A stretch of 12,172 nt of DNA from JACCUZ01 sp038246575. Lineage in GTDB: Bacteria; Actinomycetota; Actinomycetes; JACCUZ01. This document shows, one piece after another, positions 1-6,638 of the stretch. Positions within the stretch are counted from its first letter, which is position 1; each line of letters starts with the position of its first letter. The DNA is taken from the NCBI GenBank assembly GCA_038246575.1, contig JBBRVU010000132.1:1-12172 (forward strand), written 5' to 3'. A model generated the notes under the pieces. The model was not told the DNA's origin, did not search any database, and saw only the letters and a program-made list of their open reading frames with translations. A program made the position numbers and the translations under genes.

Positions 1-9
1 CGACAGGCG

Positions 10-26
10 CGCCCCACCGGTGGGCG
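10..26 (-). terminator. Possible hairpin just downstream of metK
   Basis: A short inverted repeat (CGCCC at 10-14 pairing with GGGCG at 22-26, around an ACCGGT core) lies about 8 bases beyond the metK stop. It could be part of a terminator, but no T-run is visible and the window ends 9 bases further on. Short GC palindromes are common in DNA this GC-rich, so this is only a candidate. Confidence 0.2.
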
Positions 27-33
27 AGCTCGC

Positions 34-1242
34 TCAGGCGCCGGCGGCGGAACGCAGTGCGTCGACCCGGTCGATGCGCTCCCAGGTGAAGTCGGGCAGC
101 TCACGCCCGAAGTGGCCGTAGGCCGCCGTCTGGGCGTAGATCGGGCGCAGCAGGTCCAGGTCGCGAATGATCGCGGCCGGGCGGAGGTCGAAGACGTCAG
201 TCACCGCGGTCTGGATCTTCTCCACGGGCACCGTCTCGGTGCCGAAGGTCTCGACGAAGAGCCCGACGGGGTGTGCCTTGCCGATGGCGTAGGCAACCTG
301 CACCTCGCAGCGGCGGGCGAGGCCGGCGGCGACGACGTTCTTCGCGACCCAGCGCATGGCGTAGGCCGCGGACCGGTCGACCTTGGACGGGTCCTTGCCG
401 GAGAAGGCGCCCCCGCCGTGACGGGCCATGCCGCCGTACGTGTCGACAATGATCTTGCGTCCGGTGAGGCCGGCGTCGCCCATCGGGCCACCGATCTCGA
501 ACCGGCCGGTCGGGTTGACCAGCAGCCGGAAGCCGCTGGTGTCGATCCCGAGCCCGTCGAGCACGGGCTTGACGACCTGCTCGGCGATGTCGGGCTCGAG
601 CATCGAGGTCATGCCGATGTCGCTGGCGTGCTGGCTGGAGACCACGACGGTGTCCAGCCGGACCGCACGGTCCCCCTCGTACTCGATGGTGACCTGGGTC
701 TTGCCATCGGGACGCAGGTACGGGACGGCGCCGTCCTTCCGGGCCGCGGTGAGCTGCTGTGCGAGCCGGTGCGCCAACGCGATCGGCAGCGGCATCAGCT
801 CCGGCGTGTCCTGGCAGGCGTAGCCGAACATGAGGCCCTGGTCCCCGGCACCCTGCCGGTCCAGCGGGTCGCCGGTGTCGGCGTCGCCGTCGGCTCCGGT
901 GCGGTGCTCGTACGCGTCGTCGACTCCCTGGGCGATGTCCTGGGACTGCGCGCCGATCGAGACCGAGACCCCGCAGGAGTAGCCGTCGAAGCCCTTGGCC
1001 GAGGAGTCGTAGCCGATCGCGAGCACCCGCTCGCGCACGATGGTGGGGATGTCGGCGTACGCCTTGGTCGTCACCTCGCCCGCGACGTGCACCTGCCCGG
1101 TCATGATCAGGGTCTCCACCGCGACCCGGCTCTGGGGGTCATCGGCGAGCAGCGCGTCGAGGATCGAGTCACTGATCTGGTCCGCGATCTTGTCCGGGTG
1201 ACCCTCGGTGACGGACTCGGACGTGAAAAGGCGGTTGGGCAC
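34..1242 (-). CDS. metK: S-adenosylmethionine synthetase (methionine adenosyltransferase)
   Basis: MetK makes S-adenosylmethionine, the main cytosolic methyl donor, from methionine and ATP, releasing phosphate and pyrophosphate. The 402-residue product has the usual family length. Visible landmarks are the N-terminal GHPDKIADQISD (residues 14-25, with the ATP/metal-binding His and Asp), the signature hexapeptide GAGDQG (131-136) and the phosphate-binding GGGAFSGKDPSKVDRS (277-291). The reading frame is open further upstream, but the GTG at 1242 is chosen because AGGAG sits 4 bases before it and the family N-terminus (PNRLFTSESVTEGHPDK) begins there. It is the last gene of the mihF–gmk–rpoZ–coaBC–metK block, 76 bases after coaBC, and is probably co-transcribed with it. 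Identification is essentially certain; the start is likely. Confidence 0.98.
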   Translation of the reverse strand: MPNRLFTSESVTEGHPDKIADQISDSILDALLADDPQSRVAVETLIMTGQVHVAGEVTTKAYADIPTIVRERVLAIGYDSSAKGFDGYSCGVSVSIGAQSQDIAQGVDDAYEHRTGADGDADTGDPLDRQGAGDQGLMFGYACQDTPELMPLPIALAHRLAQQLTAARKDGAVPYLRPDGKTQVTIEYEGDRAVRLDTVVVSSQHASDIGMTSMLEPDIAEQVVKPVLDGLGIDTSGFRLLVNPTGRFEIGGPMGDAGLTGRKIIVDTYGGMARHGGGAFSGKDPSKVDRSAAYAMRWVAKNVVAAGLARRCEVQVAYAIGKAHPVGLFVETFGTETVPVEKIQTAVTDVFDLRPAAIIRDLDLLRPIYAQTAAYGHFGRELPDFTWERIDRVDALRSAAGA

Positions 1243-1246
1243 GATG

Positions 1247-1251
1247 CTCCT
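1247..1251 (-). promoter_or_regulatory. Ribosome binding site of metK
   Basis: AGGAG on the minus strand, 4 bases before the GTG at 1242. It decides the metK start, because the frame stays open for another 18 codons upstream with no comparable site and no family similarity. Confidence 0.6.
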
Positions 1252-1318
1252 CGGGACTTCGACAACGGGCTGGACCGCCGCCCAGCGGGGCCGCACGACG
1301 GTGGTTCCGGGGCGGAGT

Positions 1319-2548
1319 TTATCGGGAGGCGTGCCCGGCAGCGGCCAGGCGTGTCGCGACGAGGTCCCACACGGCGTCGGCCAGGGCGGCCTTGGACCCG
1401 TGGGGCAGGGTGGTCTCGCTGCCGTCCGCGCCCAGCACGACGGCAGCGTTGTCGGGGCCTTCGAACCCGGTCGGGTGGCCCGCGCCGCCGACCTCGTTGA
1501 CCACGAGCAGGTCGGCGCCCTTGCGAGTCAGCTTGGCGCGAGCGTGCTCGAGCACAGTGCCAGCTGTGTCGCCGGTCTCGGCTGCGAAACCGACGACGAC
1601 CTGGCCGGGGCGCGCCCGTGGAGCGGCAGCAAGCTCGGCAAGCACGTCTGCGGTGCGCTCCAGCGCGATCCCGGTCGGCTCGCCCTTGCCCTTCTTGATC
1701 TTCGTGGCTGAAGCCTCGCGCGGCCGGAAGTCGGCGACCGCCGCGGCCATCACCACCACATCGGCGTCGGCGGCCGCGGCATGGACCGCCTCCCGCAGGT
1801 CCTGCGCCGACACGACGGGCACGACGGTGACCCCGGACGGGTCGGGCAGCGCGACGTTGGCGGCCACCAGCGTCACCTGCGCGCCACGCGCCTGTGCCCG
1901 CTCGGCCAGGGCGTAGCCCTGCCGCCCCGAGGAGCGGTTGCCGAGGAATCGCACCGGGTCGAGGTGCTCGCGGGTGCCGCCGGCGGAGACCACCACGCGG
2001 CGACCCAGCAGGTCCCCGCCGCGGCCCAGGATCCGCTCCACGACAGCCTGGATCTCGTCAGGCTCCGGGAGCCGGCCCGGCCCGCTGTCGGCGCCGGTCA
2101 GGCGTCCGGACGCGGGTTCGAGCACCTCGACGCCCCGGGACCGCAGGGTCGAGACGTTGTCCTGGGTGGCCTGGTGGGTCCACATCTCGGTGTGCATCGC
2201 CGGCACCATCAGCACCGGCGCCCGGGTGGTGAGCAGCGTGTTGGTCAGCAGGTCGTCGGCGAGCCCGTGGGCCGCGCGCGCCAGCACGTCGGCGGTGGCC
2301 GGCGCCACCACGACCAGGTCGGCGTCCTGCCCGATCCGGACGTGCGGGACGTCATGGACCCCGTCCCAGACCTCGCTGGAGACCGGGTGCCCGGACAGCG
2401 CCGCCCAGGTGGGGGCGCCGACGAACTCCAGGGCCGCGCGGGTTGGCACGACCCGGACGTCGTGGCCTCCCTCGGTCAGCAGCCGCAGCAGGGCCGCAAC
2501 CTTGTACGCGGCGATGCCGCCGGAGACTCCGAGGACGATCCGGGCCAC
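1319..2548 (-). CDS. coaBC: Bifunctional phosphopantothenoylcysteine decarboxylase / phosphopantothenate–cysteine ligase
   Basis: CoaBC (Dfp) joins 4'-phosphopantothenate to cysteine (CoaB) and decarboxylates the product to 4'-phosphopantetheine (CoaC, FMN-dependent), two steps of coenzyme A synthesis. The 409 residues fit the family. The CoaC half (about 1-175) shows the flavin-binding GVSGGIAAYK (7-16), the catalytic His69 in HVRI, APATAD (82-87) and PAMHTEMW (116-123). The CoaB half (about 183-409) shows SAGGTREHLDPVR (188-200), NRSSGRQG (204-211, N204 matching E. coli Asn210), the KIKK loop (283-286) and NEVG...FEGPDN (351-367). The GTG at 2548 is chosen because the family N-terminus begins there; an AGGGG lies about 9 bases upstream. 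PAMH replaces the more common PAMN, and the clamp motif has no Cys (GRLTGADSG, 148-156). It starts 46 bases after the rpoZ stop. Confidence 0.97.
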   Translation of the reverse strand: MARIVLGVSGGIAAYKVAALLRLLTEGGHDVRVVPTRAALEFVGAPTWAALSGHPVSSEVWDGVHDVPHVRIGQDADLVVVAPATADVLARAAHGLADDLLTNTLLTTRAPVLMVPAMHTEMWTHQATQDNVSTLRSRGVEVLEPASGRLTGADSGPGRLPEPDEIQAVVERILGRGGDLLGRRVVVSAGGTREHLDPVRFLGNRSSGRQGYALAERAQARGAQVTLVAANVALPDPSGVTVVPVVSAQDLREAVHAAAADADVVVMAAAVADFRPREASATKIKKGKGEPTGIALERTADVLAELAAAPRARPGQVVVGFAAETGDTAGTVLEHARAKLTRKGADLLVVNEVGGAGHPTGFEGPDNAAVVLGADGSETTLPHGSKAALADAVWDLVATRLAAAGHASR

Positions 2549-2594
2549 GACTCGTATCCCCTGACGGCCAGGCGGCTGGGTGGGAGCAGGCCGG

Positions 2595-2861
2595 TCAGGC
2601 CTGGTCGATCTTCTCCACGGTGAGCAGCCCGGCATTGATCTCGCGCATGGCGATCGACAGCGGCTTCTCGTGGACGTGGGTCTCGACGAGCGGGCCGACG
2701 TACTCCAGCAGGCCCTCGCCGAGCTGGGAGTAGTAGGCGTTGATCTGGCGAGCACGCTTGGACGAGTAGATGACCAGGCTGTACTTGGAGTCGGTGGCCG
2801 CGAGCAGCTCGTCGATCGGCGGGTTGGTGATGCCCTCAGGCGCGGCGGCAGTGCCGGACAC
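2595..2861 (-). CDS. rpoZ: DNA-directed RNA polymerase omega subunit
   Basis: Omega is a small core RNA polymerase subunit that helps fold and assemble beta'. The 88-residue product contains PPIDELLAATDSKYSLVIY (14-32) followed by SSKRARQINAY, the omega-family core, and ends in a conserved actinobacterial tail with EKPLSIAMREINAGLL (65-80). The GTG at 2861 is supported by GGAAGG six bases upstream (2868-2873 on the plus strand), although the frame is open further. It lies 32 bases after the gmk stop and 46 before coaBC, the usual actinobacterial gmk–rpoZ–coaBC order, and is probably co-transcribed with them. Confidence is high despite the small size. Confidence 0.95.
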   Translation of the reverse strand: MSGTAAAPEGITNPPIDELLAATDSKYSLVIYSSKRARQINAYYSQLGEGLLEYVGPLVETHVHEKPLSIAMREINAGLLTVEKIDQA

Positions 2862-2893
2862 GGGTGGCCTTCCGGTGGGGTGGGGGTGCGAGA

Positions 2894-3448
2894 TCAGTCG
2901 GTGGTGCCCAGCAAGGTTAGCAAACGGGACACCACGTCCTCGACGCTCGTGTTGACCAGCCTCACATCGAACTCGGTCTCGGCCGCGAGCTCCTCCCGCG
3001 CCGTGGCCAACCGGCGCTCGACCACCTCGGGCGACTCGGTCCCGCGGGCAGTCAGCCGGCGGACCAGCTCCTCCCAGCTCGGGGGCGCCAGGAACACGAG
3101 CTGGGCGTGCGGCATCGCGGCCCGCACCTGGCGGGCGCCCTGCAGGTCGATCTCGAGGAGCACGGGGTGTCCGGCCGCGAGATGGTCGAGCACGGGCTGC
3201 TTCGGTGTGCCGTACAGGTTGCCCGCGAACTCGGCCCACTCGAGGAACCCGCCGTCGGTCACCTGCTGCTGGAACATCTCGGGGGTGACGAAGCGGTAGT
3301 GCACGCCGTCGACCTCGCCCGGTCGGGGAAACCGGGTCGTCGCTGACACGGACAACCACAGCTCCGGTTGGTGCACGCGCAGGGCACGCACCACTGTGCT
3401 CTTGCCGACCCCGGAGGGACCGGACAGGACCACCAGGGGGGCGTTCAG
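2894..3448 (-). CDS. gmk: Guanylate kinase
   Basis: Guanylate kinase phosphorylates GMP (and dGMP) to GDP with ATP, feeding GTP and (p)ppGpp synthesis in the cytosol. From the proposed start the product is 184 residues, at the short end for the family. It shows the P-loop GPSGVGKS (10-17), the GMP-binding SVSATTRFPRPGEVDGVHY (33-51), FLEWAEFAGNLYGTP (68-82), the Walker B-like LLEIDLQG (97-104) and a lid region with RRLTARGTE (130-138). The start is uncertain. There is no ATG or GTG between the mihF 3' region and the P-loop except a GTG at 3433, which would begin inside the first beta strand. CTG at 3448 overlaps the mihF stop as CTGA and gives the natural N-terminus NAPLVVLSGPSG. Function is certain; the start is inferred. 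Confidence 0.95.
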   Translation of the reverse strand: MNAPLVVLSGPSGVGKSTVVRALRVHQPELWLSVSATTRFPRPGEVDGVHYRFVTPEMFQQQVTDGGFLEWAEFAGNLYGTPKQPVLDHLAAGHPVLLEIDLQGARQVRAAMPHAQLVFLAPPSWEELVRRLTARGTESPEVVERRLATAREELAAETEFDVRLVNTSVEDVVSRLLTLLGTTD

Positions 3449-3774
3449 GCGCTGCCGCCGAACTCCCGCTCGAGGGACGCGAGCTGCTGGGCACCGAGGC
3501 CGCGGACCCGCCGACTCGCAGAGATCCCGATCTCTTCCATGATCTTGCGAGCGCGGACCTTGCCGACACCGGGCAGGGACTCGAGGACAGAGGACACCTT
3601 CATCTTGCCGACGATGTCGTTGCCACCTTCGCGACTGCCCTCCTTGAGGACCTCCACCAGCGAGGCACCCGAGTGCTTGAGCCGGTTCTTGACCACAGCC
3701 CGCTCTCGGCGCGCGATGGCCGCCTTCTCGAGGGCCGCTGTTCTCTGCTCGGGAGTCAAGGGGGGTAGTGCCAC
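3445..3774 (-). CDS. mihF: Integration host factor-like nucleoid protein, actinobacterial type
   Basis: This is the actinobacterial IHF (mIHF/sIHF), a small nucleoid-associated protein that binds DNA as a monomer and is unrelated in fold to enterobacterial IHF. The 109 residues match the usual ~105. The N-terminal third is basic and helical (ALEKAAIARRERAVVKNRLK), followed by the DNA-binding core with LPGVGKVRARKIMEEIGI (67-84) and RRVRGLGAQQ (88-97), a helix-two-turn-helix-like segment. The GTG at 3774 has AGGTGA six bases upstream (3781-3786 on the plus strand). It is the first gene after the 118-base gap and overlaps gmk by 4 bases if gmk starts at CTG. Synteny with gmk is the normal actinobacterial arrangement and strengthens the call. 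Confidence 0.95.
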   Translation of the reverse strand: MALPPLTPEQRTAALEKAAIARRERAVVKNRLKHSGASLVEVLKEGSREGGNDIVGKMKVSSVLESLPGVGKVRARKIMEEIGISASRRVRGLGAQQLASLEREFGGSA

Positions 3775-3835
3775 GTGCAGTCACCTCAGTGCATCAGAGC
3801 AGCGGACGGAAAAGATCGACGTGCGACAGGGCAGG

Positions 3836-3865
3836 AACCTAGCGACATCAACACCTGTGGGGCAA
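3836..3865 (-). promoter_or_regulatory. Candidate promoter for mihF–gmk–rpoZ–coaBC–metK
   Basis: Within the 118-base gap between the PfkB kinase and mihF, the minus strand carries TTGCCC (3860-3865) and TAGGTT (3836-3841) separated by 18 bases. These fit a housekeeping-sigma -35/-10 pair with the relaxed -10 usual in actinobacteria. Transcription would begin roughly 55 bases before the mihF GTG. The rest of the gap shows no gene, no convincing terminator and no recognisable operator. Confidence 0.4.
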
Positions 3866-3892
3866 TGCGAGTCGATGGTGTAGGGGCGAATG

Positions 3893-4870
3893 TCAACCGT
3901 TCGTCGGACGGCTTACCCCGTTCGTACCGAGCAACGCGTCGAGCTCGTCGATGTACGGAGCCGTCGCCGGACCGTGTCGCGTGACGGCGATCGCCGCGGC
4001 CGCGTTGGCGCGTCGCACTGCGACTGCAACCTCGCCGTCGGTCATCGCGGTGGTGCTGCCGGCGTGCGCAAGCGAGGCGATCAGACTCCCCGTGTGTGCG
4101 TCTCCGGCGCCGTTGGTGTCGACCGGTGTCACAGCGAACGGCTCGATGTGGTGGGGACTGCGCGCAGACGTCGACACGGTGGCGCCGTCCGGGCCTTCTC
4201 GGATGACAGCGACCTGTCGCACCCGGTCCCGCAGACCTGTGACGACAACCGCGGCTGTTGCAGACGACGCCGCGCCGGTCACGGCACGGCACTCGTCCAG
4301 CGACCCGGTCACCCAGTCGGTACGGGCCAGGATTGCGGCGAGGACTCCCGGTGGGATGTCCGCGACGAACGGGCTGAGATCAAGCACCACCGTCACGGTG
4401 TCGGGCAGACCCGGGACCCAGCCGGCCAGACTCGGCCCGTTGCGGGGATAGGACAGGCCGTAGCCGGACAGGTACACGATGTCGTCGTCGCGGATCTTGA
4501 GGGCCTCGAGGTCGCTGCCGGTCAGGTCTGCCTCCGCGCCCAGGGTCGTGACGAAGCTGCGTTCGCCATCGGGCTCGACGAGCGTGACGATGGTCGCGGT
4601 GTCCATGTCGGACCGGGGTCGCAGGACGACCTCGATGCCCTCGGCGTCCAGTGCCGCCGCGGCGAGACTGGCCATCGGCCCGGTGCCCAGCAGTCCTGCA
4701 TATGTCACCGGGACACGCTGTCGCCGGGCGGCCGTCATCACGTTCATGGCGCCGCCTGGCTCGGCACTCACCGAGTCGGCCACCAGGTCGGCGCCACGGC
4801 GCGGCAGGCCGGAGACGCGCAGGACCAGGTCGACGACGACCTCGCCGGCGCAGACCAGGCGTCGGGTCAT
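3893..4870 (-). CDS. PfkB/ribokinase-family carbohydrate or nucleoside kinase (YegV-like)
   Basis: A PfkB-family kinase that phosphorylates a sugar or nucleoside hydroxyl with ATP; the substrate cannot be read from the sequence. The 325 residues fit the family. Visible are the N-terminal PfkB signature GGAMNVMTAARR (39-50), the substrate-lid strand region after it, LDLSPF (163-168), and the C-terminal ATP-site signature DTNGAGD (251-257) with D257 as the expected catalytic base, then GPATAP (300-305). The ATG at 4870 overlaps the upstream stop as ATGA, indicating translational coupling to the ADP-ribosylglycohydrolase gene. E. coli yegU–yegV is a pair of the same families and sizes. By eye this gene uses A/T at third positions somewhat more than its neighbours, a weak hint of different history. 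It could be a ribokinase, nucleoside kinase or pseudouridine kinase relative. Confidence 0.9.
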   Translation of the reverse strand: MTRRLVCAGEVVVDLVLRVSGLPRRGADLVADSVSAEPGGAMNVMTAARRQRVPVTYAGLLGTGPMASLAAAALDAEGIEVVLRPRSDMDTATIVTLVEPDGERSFVTTLGAEADLTGSDLEALKIRDDDIVYLSGYGLSYPRNGPSLAGWVPGLPDTVTVVLDLSPFVADIPPGVLAAILARTDWVTGSLDECRAVTGAASSATAAVVVTGLRDRVRQVAVIREGPDGATVSTSARSPHHIEPFAVTPVDTNGAGDAHTGSLIASLAHAGSTTAMTDGEVAVAVRRANAAAAIAVTRHGPATAPYIDELDALLGTNGVSRPTNG

Positions 4871-5907
4871 GCGGCCCGCCGCAGCGCCAGCAGGCCCGCC
4901 GCGAGGCCGGCCAGATCGAGCCCGTTGACCTCCTGGACGAGCCGGCGGGCTGTCACCGGGAACGCATCGAGGCCGCAGCACGCTCCGCCGACGGCGCCCA
5001 CGATGGCCGCGATCGTGTCGCTGTCGCCGCCGAGCGAGGCGGCGACCCGGCACGCGGTCCACGGGTCGGCCGGGAAGGCGGCCAGCACGGCGAACGCGGC
5101 CGGGATCGACTCGGTGGTGGCCATCCCGGTGCCGATCCGGGTCTGGACGAGCGACTCGAGGTCGCCGTCGCCGCTCTCGCGCGCCAGGGCGACAGCGGCC
5201 CCGATGAGCGGCCCCAGGTCGGGGTGTGGCGAGCGGTGTCCGGCTGCCGCACCAGCCGCGGCCGCCCGGGTGCCCAGCTCGATGGCCGTCGGGAGGTCGC
5301 TGCCGCCGACACCTGCGCTGACCGCTGCCGCGACCGCGACGGCCCCGGCCAGCGCCACGTCCGTGCCGTGCGTCACCCGGCTGATCGGGACCACGAGGCG
5401 TACGAGGTCGGCAAAGTTGTCCGGGCCGCCAGAGTGCCCGATGGCCACGGCGATGCCGACCGGGGCGATCCGCATCGCGGCGCCGTTGGTGTCGCCTTCG
5501 CGGCCGGCTTCCTCCGGCGCAACTCCGGTCGCGATCGCGGCCAGGGCGCGCCGCGTCGAGGGACCGAGCAGGTCCGCCGAGCCGCGGCTGACCATGTCGG
5601 CTTCCCAGTCCTGCAGAGCCCGGGCCCACCGCCGGGGCTCGATGTGCCCGTCGCCCTCGACGAGCAGCTGCCCCAGCAGGACGGCCTGCTCGGTGTCGTC
5701 GGTGACGCTGCCGGCGGCCAGCCCGGCGGCGACGGGATGGTCGGCCGGTGCGGCGGCGAACCACTCGGGGCGCGGCCCGTAGCGCGCGATGACCTCGTCC
5801 CGGGCCAGGAGCTGGGTCGGCATCCCGAGCGCATCCCCGATGGCCAGCCCGGTCAGCGCGGCCTCGGCCCGATCCAGCTCGGCCGCGTGGAGGTCGGTCG
5901 CCGTCAC
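4867..5907 (-). CDS. ADP-ribosylglycohydrolase (ARH/DraG) family protein, YegU-like
   Basis: A member of the ARH/DraG superfamily, dinuclear-metal hydrolases that cleave N- or O-glycosidic bonds of ADP-ribose or related ribosides. The 346-residue product has the expected motifs: GLAIGDALGMP (20-30), VTDDTEQA (68-75, T69/D70/D71 as metal ligands), GDTNGAAMRIAPVGIA (138-153), VTHGTDVALAGA (178-189) and GGDSDT (293-298, usually GGDTDT). All expected metal-ligand positions appear present, so it should be active. The GTG at 5907 overlaps the pyrF stop as GTGA with little Shine-Dalgarno sequence, implying coupling to pyrF translation. The following kinase overlaps it by 4 bases. Position inside a pyr operon suggests a substrate linked to nucleosides or nucleotide sugars rather than protein de-ADP-ribosylation, but that is inference. 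Confidence 0.9.
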   Translation of the reverse strand: MTATDLHAAELDRAEAALTGLAIGDALGMPTQLLARDEVIARYGPRPEWFAAAPADHPVAAGLAAGSVTDDTEQAVLLGQLLVEGDGHIEPRRWARALQDWEADMVSRGSADLLGPSTRRALAAIATGVAPEEAGREGDTNGAAMRIAPVGIAVAIGHSGGPDNFADLVRLVVPISRVTHGTDVALAGAVAVAAAVSAGVGGSDLPTAIELGTRAAAAGAAAGHRSPHPDLGPLIGAAVALARESGDGDLESLVQTRIGTGMATTESIPAAFAVLAAFPADPWTACRVAASLGGDSDTIAAIVGAVGGACCGLDAFPVTARRLVQEVNGLDLAGLAAGLLALRRAA

Positions 5908-6638
5908 GGGCTCGGTGCGGGAGCCCCGTTGCCGCCGAGTGCCGCGGCGATGGCGGCGGCTGCCGCGCCCGGGTCGCTCGCTCCGGTGATGGGGCGGCCG
6001 ATCACGAGCAGGTCCGCTCCGCCGGCCTGGGCCTGCTCGGGCGTGGCGACCCGGGCCTGGTCGTCCGCGGGTGCGCCGGCCTCGACGGGGCGCACGCCCG
6101 GGGTGATGAGCGTGATCCCCGGCCCCACCTCGCGCCGGACGTCGGCGACCTCCAGTGGTGAGCAGACCAGGGCCCGGGCACCACCGTCGACCGCGATCAC
6201 GGCGAGCCGGCGTACGACATCGCGGGCCGACCCGCTCCAGCCCAGCCGCTCCAGTTCGGCTGCCCCGAGGGACGTGAGCACCGTGACCCCGGCCACCTGG
6301 GTGTCGGGCAGCGCCTCGACCGCTGCGCGGACCATCGCGACTCCCCCGCTCGCGTGCACGGTGAGGTAGGTCGGCGCCAGCGCCGCGACCGACAGCGCCG
6401 CCCCCGCGACGGTGTTGGGGATGTCGTGCAGCTTGAGATCGAGGAAGACGTCGCGGCCACCGCTGGCCTCCCTGGTCGCCTCGACAGCCTCGCCGCCGGC
6501 GCGCAGGAACAGCTGCAGACCGACCTTGACAGTGCTCACGTGCGGCCCGGCCGCGCGGGCCCAGGCCACGGCGGTCGTGAGGTCGGGTGCGTCCAGGGCG
6601 ACTGCCACGGTGGTGGCACGGGTCGTCACGTCGATCAT
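5904..6638 (-). CDS. pyrF: Orotidine 5'-phosphate decarboxylase
   Basis: PyrF decarboxylates OMP to UMP, the last step of de novo pyrimidine synthesis. The 244 residues form the short, E. coli-like type. The catalytic tetrad is visible: D16 in ALDAP and K38 in VKVG help form the site, and D67-x-K69-x-x-D72 in DLKLHDIPNT is the signature. The phosphate-binding TPGVRP (179-184) and IGRPIT (213-218) are intact. The ATG at 6638 overlaps the pyrD stop as ATGA and has GGGAG about 10 bases upstream. The protein ends in a short Gly/Ala/Pro tail. Many actinobacteria, including mycobacteria, carry the longer second PyrF subfamily, so the short type here is worth noting. Confidence 0.97.
   Translation of the reverse strand: MIDVTTRATTVAVALDAPDLTTAVAWARAAGPHVSTVKVGLQLFLRAGGEAVEATREASGGRDVFLDLKLHDIPNTVAGAALSVAALAPTYLTVHASGGVAMVRAAVEALPDTQVAGVTVLTSLGAAELERLGWSGSARDVVRRLAVIAVDGGARALVCSPLEVADVRREVGPGITLITPGVRPVEAGAPADDQARVATPEQAQAGGADLLVIGRPITGASDPGAAAAAIAAALGGNGAPAPSP

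Noticed and set aside
1243..1318. Possible SAM riboswitch or attenuator before metK
   Set aside because: The gap is only 76 bases and shows just one long-loop GC pairing (CCGCCC at 1278-1283 with GGGCGG at 1310-1315). None of the conserved helices of a known SAM riboswitch could be recognised.
2862..3569. N-terminal extension of the rpoZ frame upstream of 2861
   Set aside because: The upstream frame overlaps gmk, is Arg/Pro/Gly-rich without family similarity, and a good ribosome binding site precedes the GTG at 2861.
3898..3912. Small inverted repeat (CCGT...ACGG) at the end of the PfkB kinase gene as a terminator
   Set aside because: The stem is four base pairs, lies within the coding sequence and has no T-run.
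3890..5782. Long plus-strand open frame opposite the kinase and hydrolase genes
   Set aside because: No recognisable motif, Arg/Ala/Pro-biased composition, and exactly antisense to well-supported genes; long antisense frames are expected at this GC content. The same applies to plus-strand frames at 112-1500, 1781-2623, 6587-8029, 9561-10721 and 10755-12053.
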